From: Camellia lanceoleosa
Lineage: Eukaryota > Streptophyta > Magnoliopsida > Ericales > Theaceae
Direction of reading: 5' to 3'
DNA: 64,000 bases
NCBI GenBank assembly: GCA_025200525.1
Contig: CM045762.1
Coordinates: 128,577,679 to 128,641,678, forward strand
Shown piece by piece: positions 1 through 9,446 of this stretch; position 1 is the first letter of the stretch, and each line of letters begins with the position of its first letter. A program made the position numbers and the translations under genes. The notes beneath the pieces are model-generated. The model had not been told where the DNA came from. It ran no database searches and saw only the letters and a list, made by a program, of their open reading frames with translations.

Positions 1-30
1 TTTTCTGAACTTATTTTGCGAACATGGATA

Positions 31-358
31 ATGTGAACATTCACATTAATGTAAATATGCACATTGTGACATCAATCTCGTAGTTGTTTGTGTTATTGGG
101 TGTTGTTTGGCACTGTTGCTTTCCCCCTTTGATATTTCTTAAATTATAACGTAATGTGGTCACCCATGTCAATATTAACATTGCCTTGTAACTGTTGTCG
201 TATTCGGTATTTATTTTGCAAACATGGATTATGTTAACATTCACATAAAGAGAATGTTCACATTAGTGTCAGAACCCCCCAAACTTCGCTCAAACTTAGA
301 GCATTTGACACTGATGTGAACATTGACATCGATCTACAATGATGTAAATGTTCACATT
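31..358. repeat. Left cluster of the ATGTGAACATTCACAT motif
   Basis: An exact copy of the 16-mer lies at 31-46. A one-mismatch copy is at 231-246, a variant at 314-329, and a reverse-orientation variant at 342-357. The motif has 7-bp inverted arms (ATGTGAA and TTCACAT) around a CA/TG centre, so the two strands differ only in the central dinucleotide. This stretch precedes the first coding exon and would be promoter or leader DNA of the plus-strand gene. Confidence 0.8.
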
Positions 359-427
359 ATCACAATCTTTGGTTGTTGAATGTTGTTTGGCGCTTCTGGT
401 TCCATGATCTGTGTTTCAGCCAATTAA

Positions 428-1195
428 ATGTGCTTATTTGAACACACAGGTCTTCCCCACAAAGTTGATGGCAAGCGAAAGCGAGGGGAATCCCGTGCCA
501 AAACCAAACCTGATCAAATAGACGTTCCTGAAGAAGTGAACATGAAAAAAGTTAACTACCGGTCAAACCTAACAGGATTGGTCAAACTCTTAAAGGATAC
601 AAAATTCACACGTGGCCAACTGAAGTGCCTCAGGAAAACTCCGTTCTGGGCACTATTTGATTCCTTGATCAGTAACGAAATCGACCTCAACCACTGCATG
701 AAATATGATGATGTCATTGTACGTATAGTACAGACATTCAAGCAATCTAGCAGGAGGTTTTACATTGGGGATAAGAACATCCAGATTTTTAGAAGCGACG
801 TGTCATCGATTTTCGGTGGATCATGCACCAAGTCGATGGACATCTCTTATGGTGCAAAACCAACAACCGTATCATACACGAATGTGCAAGGATGTTAGTC
901 GGTTGTCTGCCGCCAAAATACGAGAAATTCGAGCGAAGCATTGAAGGGCACAAAAAACATGACAACGAGGAGGTCGCAAGATTAGTTTGCATATGCGCAT
1001 GCGTCAAGCTATTCTTCTCTACATCCGGCGAAACAATTGGATGGGCTTTCTACTCATACATGGACCCATTAGAGAAGATGATCGAGTATGATTGGGCTGC
1101 GAGCATCCGGGCAAACTTGATGGGTTCATTGGGCCAAAACTGTGGAAAACCGGGCCGAGTCACGGATGTGTGATGTTGTTAATGGTAAAATCTCA
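428..1195 (+). pseudogene. DUF1985-like N-terminal region of the MULE-1 VANC/Ulp1-like gene
   Basis: Two overlapping reading frames (428-898 and 823-1173) make one conserved region of about 240 residues, broken by a one-base frameshift near 860-870. It begins with a basic stretch (GKRKRGESRAKTK), then TKFTRGQL, a PFW motif, RFYIGDKNIQIF and SIFGG. After the frameshift come NRIIHECARML, the helix EEVARLVCICACVKLFF, and YDWAASIRANLM. The layout resembles the DUF1985 or plant-mobile-domain-like regions found ahead of Ulp1 domains in MULE-borne proteins; the family name is tentative. Two genes in MULE-2 (53392-56413 and 58390-61239) share the same blocks, which shows this is a real family. Coding probably ends at a donor near 1180-1195. 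The frameshift could be real decay or a sequencing error. Confidence 0.65.
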
Positions 1196-1232
1196 TAAAA
1201 CTTATTCTATGTTTAATATGAACATTTACGGA

Positions 1233-1616
1233 ATGTGAACATTCACATCAGAAACATGGCTCCCCATTAGCAGATGTGAACATTCACATTAACAGATGTG
1301 AACATTCACAGCGTAGTACCACTCACATTAACAAATGTGAATTTCACATCGATAAAGACTCACCATTAGCAAAATGTGAACATTCATTTCGAATAGCAAG
1401 ACATTAACAGATGTGAACATTCACATCATTAGTAACACTTACCATTACGGAATGTGAACATTCACATCGAAACATGGCTCCCATTAGCGGATGTGAACAT
1501 TCACATCAACAGATGTGAACATTCACATCGGTGTTAATTGATGTAAAATTTTACACTCTTGCCTAGTGGTGTAAACATTCACATCAATGTTAATTGATGA
1601 GAACATTCACATTACT
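1233..1616. repeat. Motif array in the first intron, spacing mainly 37-41 and 22 bp
   Basis: Copies of the 16-mer or close variants start at 1233, 1274, 1296, 1335 (one base short), 1374 (degenerate right arm), 1411, 1452, 1491 and 1513, with looser copies near 1570 and 1597. The spacings are 41, 22, 39, 39, 37, 41, 39 and 22 bp. The spacer often reads as variants of 'caccattag' or 'ggctcccattag', so the array grew by tandem duplication. It lies between the DUF1985-like exon and the following exon-like region, so it is intronic or intergenic. Confidence 0.85.
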
Positions 1617-1829
1617 CATATTTGTTATTTGTTTGATCTTGGGTGTGAGCATACAACAATCTTACAACCAGAACCCCAATGCTATTCCACGATGCGTAAA
1701 ATGGGACTGATTTACATAGCAACATGAAGTCCATATCTTTGGCTAATTTGGGATTAAATGAGGTAGAAGTACAACCAAACATATTGTGCCTATTCACATC
1801 ATGAGATGAGGAACTAGCTAACTAACATC

Positions 1830-2705
1830 TTGTCTCCAAATACGGTATATGGCGGCGAGCTAATGGCATCACCAATCAAACGAAGATGTCTTGTCATACA
1901 AAAGCGAATGTGGAGCCCAAACACGAGATATTGTCAAGTCATTAGCAAAGAAAAATGAAAGCAATGAAGATCAAAGTGAAGCGATCAACACGGTGATGAC
2001 AGGGATGCATTTTACGACGATGCAGCGGACTGAATGATGTTGGACATTATACCAACCCCATTTGTAGCATCCCCAATCTTGAGAAAGGAATCATCATAGC
2101 ACAACCAATGAACCCGAGCATTGTAGAAGTACTAATAGCGAAAACCGAAAAGCTTGGGGTCTTGTGCGGCAATGGGAAGCGAAATACAAACAATTGGAAG
2201 AATCTTGGGAATTGAGGGCAAGGGTGATTGCGCCTTGAAGCCAAACTATTTGACCAATCAAGCCCATCCAATGTGCACATGGACATGAAGACTTGCATGG
2301 AGTTGAAAGATGCGAAATTCGGTGACAAAGTTGGTCATCAACTTGGAATGTGAAAAATAGTATTACTTCAAGACCTTTTGATGATCGGTCCGTCCACATC
2401 ATCACCCAAGTTGAAGCACAAAAGGCTCATGATGACTGGACAAGCATCCCATGACATTGGAACACATTGTCACCCCCATCGAGGGTAAAGCGCATAAAGC
2501 AAAAGGTAAGGAAAGAACACGGGTTGGGCGAGTTTGAATACCCCAACTGCACAGTCAAGAAAGAAAGGAAAGAGGGAGAAGAGCAATCACATACGATCCA
2601 AAGCGCACAAGATTCGGACAAACAACCCGCAAAAAGCCCAACAAAGTCGAAGAAGTTAACCTTGAACAACAAAGCTGAAGGTGCAGGCTAACATGAACAA
2701 ACTCA
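1830..2705 (+). CDS. Possible middle exons of the MULE-1 VANC/Ulp1-like gene
   Basis: This stretch lacks the 16-mer and has higher GC than the arrays on either side, as expected for exons. The best open piece is 2467-2691, a 74-residue frame starting MSPPSRVKRIKQKVRKE. It is strongly basic and then rich in K, E, S and Q, so it reads like a nuclear, disordered linker. Upstream, 1830-2440 holds shorter open runs interrupted by stops. No domain is recognised. Its place between the DUF1985-like region and the Ulp1 exons suggests the linker of one protein. Exon borders are not resolved. Confidence 0.35.
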
Positions 2706-3015
2706 ACAAGCAAAAAGTCCAAAGTTTGCACAAGAATGGCGGTGACGAGTAAGTGATCTTACATATCCCAAACTGTTTTTTTAATTTTTTTTTGGGATCA
2801 TGTTCACTTCACATACATATTTGATAAATTAGATCATTTCATAAATGTGCAATGTTAACATTAACGTTTTATGTAATCACAATGCCTGAGTTGCTAGTGT
2901 GGCGAGGGACTCAAAGACTAAAGATGTGTACTTTGATGACATCATTCACATAATCAAGGAAGATTCAATAACAAACAACGTATGTGAACTGGAAATGTGA
3001 ACAAAATACACACAG

Positions 3016-3022
3016 ACACACA

Positions 3023-3056
<34 letters not shown>
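3016..3056. repeat. (CA)n microsatellite
   Basis: An imperfect then pure CA dinucleotide run lies in a probable intron just before the first Ulp1-like exon. Confidence 0.9.
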
Positions 3057-3060
<4 letters not shown>

Positions 3061-3061
<1 letters not shown>

Positions 3062-4260
3062 AACACTGCAAAATAATGTCACCACCCTCTCGATTCTGCA
3101 GGTGATAGATGCTTACGGTGAAATTCTCCTTGAACTACAAGGCCTAGTCAACCCAAGTTTGGAGGATTCATCATTCATCTTCACAAGCACATGTTTGGTA
3201 AAACTAGACTTTAATGTTGATTACGTTTCAATACATGTGAATGCTCATCAGTAACATCACTCACCATTAGCATATGGAAACATTCACATCAGTAATAGCA
3301 CTGACATTAACAGATGTGAACATTCACATCAGTAGTATCACCCAACATTAGGAAATGTGAACATTCACATCAGTAGTATCACCCAACATTAGGAAATGTG
3401 AACATTCACATCAGTTGTCTCAGTCACCATTAACAGATGTGAATGTTCACATCAGTAATATCACTGACAATTAGGAAATGTGAACATTCACATCAGTAGT
3501 ATCAGTCACCATCAACAAATGTGAACATTCACATCAATAGTATCACTCACCATTACGAAATGTGAACATTCACATCAGTAGTATCACTCGCCATTAGCAG
3601 ATGTGAACATTCACATCATTAACAGCAAACATTGATATTCAAACTCATATGCATCATTGTATGCCCTTTGTGTGTAGAAAATCGTGCAAGAGTACCCCCA
3701 CAAGAGGAATAAAGCGATTGATGTACACATCAAAGTATCGGGCGAAGATTCTTAATCTTCCCAATACCGACAACTTCCATTGGGCGGTTGTTGTGTACGA
3801 CACTAAAAGAGAATGTATGGAGGCATTATAACTCACTGCGCCCAAGAGAAGGCATCGTGACCCTCATATTGACAAAGCACAAATCTTGGTAAGTGGTCGC
3901 CAAACATAACACTTGTCGTGCATGTAATATTTGAAATTGGATGTATGCCTATGTTGGTTGGTGCCTAATATGAAATTTAATTGTTGGCGGAGACTACATC
4001 ACGGGGTTGGTGCACAACATTGGACCATCATCACTATTATGGACCAACTTATCATGCCAAAATACTTGAAAACAATCATATCGGTGGACATCATCCTCAA
4101 CAAGCACCAAATTCGTAAGCCTAAAATTGATTTCTACACATGTTCCACAACCATTACCCACCTAAATTCCAAAATCTAACAACATGTTTGCATTTTCGGA
4201 ATTGGATTCTTGAACTGCGATTTGTTACATCATGAGGGCACATGTATCTAGTGAACACAT
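3061..4260 (+). pseudogene. Ulp1/C48 SUMO-protease-like exons of the MULE-1 gene
   Basis: C48 proteases cleave SUMO from proteins with a His-Asp-Cys triad. One open piece (about 3100-3200) contains VIDAYGEILLELQ, the usual start of the fold, where other members read 'W L . d . V I D a Y'. A second piece (3649-3831) contains NLPNTDNFHWAVVVYDTK, whose His matches the catalytic His in the family's H-W-x-x-V-x-x-x-D pattern. A 41-bp motif array lies between them in the presumed intron. A catalytic Cys exon should follow; 4190-4260 has a weak candidate (a Cys in LNCDLL) that I cannot confirm. MULE-carried copies are often catalytically dead. Confidence 0.55.
3274..3616. repeat. Nine-unit 41-bp tandem array of the ATGTGAACATTCACAT motif
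   Basis: Copies start at 3274 (variant), 3314, 3355, 3396, 3437 (opposite orientation of the CA centre), 3478, 3519, 3560 and 3601. After the first step of 40 bp, every step is exactly 41 bp, close to four turns of B-DNA. Spacers are variants of CAGTAGTATCACTCACCATTAG and drift more than the 16-mer. The array is in a presumed intron of the Ulp1-like gene. Confidence 0.92.
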
Positions 4261-4560
4261 TGTTGCCGGCCCTAGCTCGCTATGAATGGTGCCAAATAAG
4301 AGACTCATTAGTACACCTTTTCACGAACCCACGAAACACGGTGCAATATGAAAACCTATAGGTGGGGTTGTCCACCTATCACTTTTACCCAACTCATTAT
4401 CCACAATTAAGACAATTTAGTGTCAATAGATTTTTGATATTGGGCAGACTAAGCTTAATTGTAAATCAAGTCTATATCCTTTGCTTGTACAGATATTTTT
4501 CATTCAATATATGTATATGCATTTTCTGGCCTATTTTGCGTTGGTCATACACATTGAGAT

Positions 4561-4965
4561 TGTAAATTTTTTTTTTTTTTTTTTTGAATGCACATGACAT
4601 GATGTGAATGTTCACATCACAGAATCATCGTGCACTGTCTTCTGTTTTAAACCATACTGATGAATGTGAATATTGCTTAAAGTGTTCAAGTAACACAATA
4701 TGGCAGGTGTGCGTATGATATTTCTAAACACAAGTCAATATTCACATCTAACATTTTGAAGTGATGTGAATATTCACATCATAACTTCTGATTATGCGAA
4801 TGGCAACAACGATGTCATGAATATTCACACCTTATGAGTTGATATTTCTTAACACAAGTCAATATTCACATCTAATAATTTGATGATGTGAATATTTACA
4901 TCATAACTTCTGATTACGCGAATAGCAACACCGATGTCATGAATATTCACATCTTATTTCAAAAA
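4561..4965. repeat. Intergenic motif cluster with a 124-bp tandem duplication
   Basis: After a T run (about 4567-4585) there is a reverse-orientation motif copy at 4602-4617. Two copies of a roughly 124-bp unit follow: the block CAAGTCAATATTCACATCTA starts at 4731 and recurs at 4855. The first unit holds ATGTGAATATTCACAT (4764-4779), a perfect palindrome, unlike the standard CA-centred motif. This lies between the 3' ends of the two convergent genes. Confidence 0.8.
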
Positions 4966-5019
4966 TGAATATAAGAATCCAATGTAAAGTACAATGTTAA
5001 AATGGAAAAAAGGTACATC

Positions 5020-5354
5020 CTATATCGGCTCCGTGCATGACTTCCTATTATGGCTCCCCAACTTATCACATCTCCCGCACCTTATTTGCTTCAATTTCTC
5101 ACCCCTTGATGGGATCCTATTCTTCTTCGGCCTTCCGGGTGGTCTTTTCACAGTTGGCGGGTATATAGTGAAGTCCGTGGGATCAAAAGGCGGCTTCTCC
5201 ACCGATGGTATAGGGAATATGGCTCGAATAGGTTGCGATATGTCCGAACATGAAAGTAATGTTCCACATAATCATTGATTATGGCGGCTCTTCGAATGGC
5301 AATAACGGCATGGTCACCGGGAATCCGTTGATTTTCCATTTGAAGCAAGAACAT
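5020..5354 (-). CDS. C-terminal tail of MULE-1 transposase: PPGRPKK linker and zinc knuckle
   Basis: Two frames overlap. 5354-5148 carries the segment after the SWIM-type region (DYVEHYFHVRTYRNLFEPY). 5202-5020 carries YPPTVKRPPGRPKKNRIPS and then RCGRCDKLGSHNRKSC before the stop. The proline and basic linker with a CCHC knuckle is a hallmark of plant MULE transposases. The knuckle has one extra residue (S) before the His compared with the usual K-L-G-H form. The frame change between the pieces near 5190 is either an intron or a frameshift. Confidence 0.75.
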
Positions 5355-5737
5355 ATGCGCCTCGAAACATCAAGCGTAGCAGATGGTATCGAATGAACTT
5401 CAAACACATCCTCATTGGCTTTGCTAACTTGCCAAGCCTGCTGTCATTGAGCGAATCCATAAGCCTTGTTTCAAATGTCGGACAAATAAGCTCATTCCAT
5501 TTGTTTGCTTGTCACGCCTTGCGGACATTTGCGCATCAACTAAGTGCAATTGTGTCAACCATTTGAGTGATAGGAAGATTACGTGCTTCTTTAATCCGAT
5601 TATTGAATGACTCATGGCATTGGATGTCATCTCCCATAACGCATGCCTGGACAATATGACAAACATTGTACAATCTGAAATTTAACAGTCGACCATTGTG
5701 ATTTGAACATTCATAATCTTGAAAGGAGAATACCTTG

Positions 5738-6054
5738 ATGTGAACATTCACATCGGGGTATAATAATAATTTGTTTACATACGCTACCAGTTTATAATAA
5801 TGTGAATGTTCACATTACATGCTTATTATTTCGTCAACTTAAACGATGGACAATATGTGCATGTTAACAACAACAACAAAATATGACACGTGTCAACGTT
5901 CAAATCTGTAATACATTGAATGACTATTTGACAACTTAACAGATGTGAACATTCACACCAGTCATCATTAGCAGATGTAAACATTCACATCAGTCATCAT
6001 TAGCAGATGTGAACATTCACATCATTCATCATTAGCAGATGTGAACATTCACAT
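5738..6054. repeat. Motif cluster with four copies at exact 32-bp spacing
   Basis: Single copies start at 5738 and 5800 (the latter reverse-centred). A tandem run then starts at 5943, 5975, 6007 and 6039, each step exactly 32 bp, close to three helical turns. Spacers are 'agtcatcattagcag' or close. The run lies between transposase coding segments, so in a probable intron. Confidence 0.88.
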
Positions 6055-6614
6055 CATTTACAGTGAACATGAAACACAATTCGAAGATTATTACCATTCT
6101 AAATCAATAATTCACTTCGCTACCATTCTAAAATTCACAAAGATAAACACCTTAGGAAACTATTATTACCTGAAGTACGAATTTGCCCAGTGCTCAGGTG
6201 CCAAGTCCTTGAAAAAATTATGAGCTCGTTGTTTACCCTCCTCTTTTAATTTTGCAAGCTTTTCATGGAACCCTACCACAGTTGGCTCGTACGCACAGTC
6301 ACCCAAACTACTTACTAGGTGATCCCTGAATCCATTATCAATTCCTTTCATCCGGTCTCTTAAATTGCTCTTCAAGTGTTGTAAGCAATAACCGTGATGA
6401 GCCGATGGGAACACCTTTGGCATAGCTTCTAACAGACCAAGATTACGATCCGAAATAAAAGTAATATTTCGCTTCCCATCAACAACCTTCCCAAGTTCAT
6501 GCAAGAACCACGACCATTTGGCGGTGGTCTCGAATCAACAATCGCAAAACAGCGAAGCAGGACCTACAACACAACACCAATACACAATTAACGACAATTC
6601 ATAATTCATTGTTG

Positions 6615-6800
6615 TTGTTGAGTCAGCGACAATGTTAACATTCACAATCTTGTTCATTAGTGGATCAACTAACATTAGTATACACTAATATAAATATTCA
6701 AATCGATGTGTTGTAATGTGAATGTTCACATTCTTGTCATTTGCATACGAGATGTAAACCTTCACATCGGTGCATACTAATGTAAATGTTCACATTACTT
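6615..6800. repeat. Degenerate motif cluster in a transposase intron
   Basis: Related copies occur near 6715 (reverse-centred), 6751 and 6779, mostly with TGTAAA in place of TGTGAA. They sit between the two catalytic segments of the transposase. They look like older or weaker sites than those in the tandem arrays. Confidence 0.65.
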
Positions 6801-8085
6801 ATAATTTACCAATCACTCTTTTGTCCAATCAATCTTTGCTCGAGTGAATATTGACATGAATAGGCGACTAAAAAACTACTAACCATTGTTTCCGTCCTTA
6901 TTTGTTGCTTAAGTAGGTGACCTTTGTACTTTCCTTTGAGGAATGTTCCATCCAGAATAATAAAGGCCGACAAGCATTGAACCCGAAATACCGCGCGAAT
7001 GACATAAAGAAGCGACAAAACTGTTGACTACTCGCATCATAGTCAATATTGACATAACTTCCCGGATTGTACCGCATCACGGCATCCGAATACCACCGCA
7101 GCTGGTCAAACGATAACGAGTGATCTCCATGAATACCAGCCTTTACTTTCTCCACACCCAACCATACCACATGGTAACTCACATCTAGCCCATAATCCCT
7201 CTTCAAAATAGTCACTACATCACACGGCCGAGTCAACGGCTTGTCTCTCACAATTTCATAAATGGTACTCGACACCAAATCCGAACTAACTCGCGGATTC
7301 TTTGATGTTCGGACATCCGTACCACAAGTATGCACATCACTATACCTCTTGATGTAGAAAAAATCATTAGCTCGTTGTGCTCTACAATGTATAGACCACA
7401 AGCATCCCCTCTCCTCTCGCATCGCGCACACAGCAGTAACTCTTGTTGTCTCGTTCTTCACGTATGTAAACTGAAACCCACATTGGATGGCATACTTACA
7501 CAAAACATCACGAAATTCTTGTGCACCTCCAACAAACCGTTGTCCCACGTCGTAATACCATTTGCCCAAGGTGACAACAACACCTTCTCCTTATCTTTGG
7601 CAAAATCTCCGTAGTGCATCAACTTCTTCCTCAACCCCACGCGCACCAATCAGGAACTACTTGGTGACCAATATCACTTTTCAACTCAACCACAACTTCT
7701 ACATGTTGTACCCCATTGATTTAGCAAGCGGTAACATGTTACGAAATTCTTCCTCATTCTCCAAATCACACCTATTAATCCCGGGTAATTTCTGAGAACA
7801 ATGAAATAGAACCGTGAGACAACTCCCCATTTTTCACAAGCAGTCCACCAAACGTGAATAACGCAATGCACAGACAGCATTTATTACGGTTGTACTGGTT
7901 CCATATGTACACACCAACATCATAAAGCTATCCATCTCCTGAAAAAACAAAACAATACAAAAATTAACAATAATCCAAACTGATATGAATATTCACATTG
8001 TGCGAAAAATTAGAAGCATACAAGTACAGTTCAAGTGTTAAATTCAACAACCATCATTAAACAAAAGTGAATATTCACACCCACA

Positions 8086-8715
8086 CAAAAGCCTCATTAA
8101 GCAAACATCAAAGTAAAAGTGAGAACATCCACATTCTTCACATGATATGAACACGATGTAAACATTTACATTGACACATACACTTTGAATTATAGAAGAT
8201 CCACATCCATCACTAATCTCATGACCTCCCCTCCATATGACCATGATGTAAACATTCACATTGATCCATATACTCTCCATTATATCACTCACATAGAGCC
8301 TTCTTAAGCAAAACTTAAAGTAAAATGCAAACATCGACATTCTTCACGTAATACTAACAGGATGTAAACATTCACATTGTTCCACACACTCTTAAATATA
8401 GAATATCCACATTCATCACTAATCTGAGGACCTCCCCTCCACAGGACCACGAAGTAAACATTCACATTGATCCATTTAATCTCAATTATATCACTCACGC
8501 ATAGCCTCATTAAGCAAAACTTGAAGTAAAATGCAAACATCGACATCCTTCACGTAATACTAACACGATTTAAACATTCATATTGTTCAACATCTTTGTG
8601 AATTATAGAGGATCCACATTCATCACTAATCTGATGACCTCCCCTCCACATGACCACGATGTAAACATTCACATTGATCCATATAATCACAATTATATCA
8701 CTCAGACATATTCAA
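8086..8715. repeat. About 207-bp tandem repeat, three units, with embedded motif copies
   Basis: The block GACCTCCCCTCC starts at 8223, 8429 and 8636 (steps of 206 and 207 bp), and a truncated copy follows at 8729. Each unit carries two TGTAAACATTCACATT sites plus a 'gcctcattaagcaaaactt' block. The array lies upstream (5') of the minus-strand transposase start, where promoter or enhancer sequence would be expected. Minus-strand frames reading through it (8044-8546) are repeat artefacts. Confidence 0.85.
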
Positions 8716-9145
8716 CATATATCTGAATGACCTCCCCTCCAATGACCACGTATGATGCCTGTAATTGAGGAAAGCATGCAATCAATATCAATCCAAGAAC
8801 AAAGCATCGATCTATCCTACAAATCAAAACAAAAAGTGAACATGTATTCAAAACTAAAATGATACTAACCTAAATCAGGCAAACCTACAGTCGTGCAAAA
8901 ACTCAAACACAATTGCTTCGAGGCAGTTATATTCCAGAAATTGACAGTCGTGCAGTCGTCCTCTTCACTTGAAAATCACCATACCAGCCAAGAACAAAAA
9001 CAATCGAACCGTAGGACATAAAAGCCTCGAGCGATAGAAACGGCATGCAAGATAGAAGCGAATCGATTTGAATTAGAAATAAAAGCGCCAAAAGCCCGAC
9101 TCACAGAAATCACAGGAACGTGTTTTACGTACATTCACAGTGTAT

Positions 9146-9308
9146 ATATATATATAAGGGCATAATTGTCCACGTATAAATATGAAATTAAAAAAATGGA
9201 CTTTATGGAATAACCAGAAAACTATATGGGACTCATTGGGATATAATTTTTCTTTGTGGACTTATTGGGATAAAACATCTCTAAATGGGATTTATCAATA
9301 AATTTCCC
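9146..9308 (-). repeat. Right terminal region (TIR candidate) of MULE-1
   Basis: Read from the outside inward on the minus strand, the sequence begins GGGAAATTTATTGATAAATC and continues with repeated 'cccaataagtcc' and 'tcccatat' phrases, a style common at plant MULE ends. The outermost base would be 9308, followed by a possible 9-bp duplication (TTTTTTAAA) that cannot be checked without the left end. The assignment rests on style and position only. Confidence 0.5.
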
Positions 9309-9446
9309 TTTTTTAAACTATCACTAAAACTTATAATTAATGACTTTTTTGTGACAAAATTTTCAAACTGTCGCTAAAAATTAAAAATTAGTAACTTTTT
9401 TGTAATAATATTTGTTGAAAAATGTCATTAATTATCACAAGACATT
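9309..9446. other. AT-rich spacer between MULE-1 and the LINE
   Basis: No gene is seen. The phrases 'actatcactaaaa' and 'ctgtcgctaaaa' repeat within it, suggesting part of a small non-autonomous element. It ends at the T run that marks the LINE 3' end. Confidence 0.4.

Larger units (their letters stand above)
5020..7935 (-). pseudogene. MuDR/MULE transposase of MULE-1 (frameshifted)
   Basis: This is the DDE transposase that would cut and insert the element. The start is ATG at 7935, following a good acceptor (ttttttcag) and reading MDSFMMLVCTYG. The MuDR N-terminal domain follows (7569-6898; VGGAQEFRDVLCKYAIQCG, then CLWSIHCRA). The first catalytic Asp is in LDGTFLKGKYKG (about 6945, next frame) and the second in FISDRNLGLLEAMPKVF (about 6450). 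ESFNNRIKEARNLPITQMV (about 5600) and a C-terminal region (5354-5020) complete the order. Visible breaks are a frameshift near 6930-6960 (between FNACRP and LDGTF) and another near 6510. Motif arrays occupy probable introns at 5738-6054 and 6615-6800. Order and content match plant MULE transposases well. Confidence 0.85.
1..9308. mobile_element. MULE-1: Mutator-like element with transposase and DUF1985/Ulp1-like gene (left end outside window)
   Basis: This is the right-hand part of a large Mutator-like DNA transposon. It holds two convergent genes: a plus-strand gene (about 428-4260) with a DUF1985-like N-terminal region and Ulp1 protease-like exons, and a minus-strand MuDR transposase (7935-5020). 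The same near-palindromic 16-mer recurs in all its non-coding parts and ties the region together as one element. The right end is placed at 9308, where a sequence typical of plant MULE termini stops (see 9146-9308). The left end lies before base 1, so terminal repeats and target duplication cannot be compared. MULEs carrying Ulp1-like genes are known in plants (Kaonashi and VANDAL types). Both genes carry frameshifts, so this copy is probably not autonomous. Confidence 0.8.

Noticed and set aside
3274..3616. Regular short repeats resembling a CRISPR array
   Set aside because: The spacers are related to each other, the repeat is only 16 bp, and the context is a eukaryotic transposon. It is a tandem array of a binding-site-like motif.
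3931..4179. Plus-strand 82-residue frame after the Ulp1-like exon, as the catalytic Cys exon
   Set aside because: It has no D-C-G type motif, and its composition does not clearly match the C-terminal part of C48 proteases.
8044..8546. Minus-strand frames of 80-98 residues with similar sequences
   Set aside because: They are produced by the 207-bp tandem repeat, and their similarity to each other is repeat-derived.
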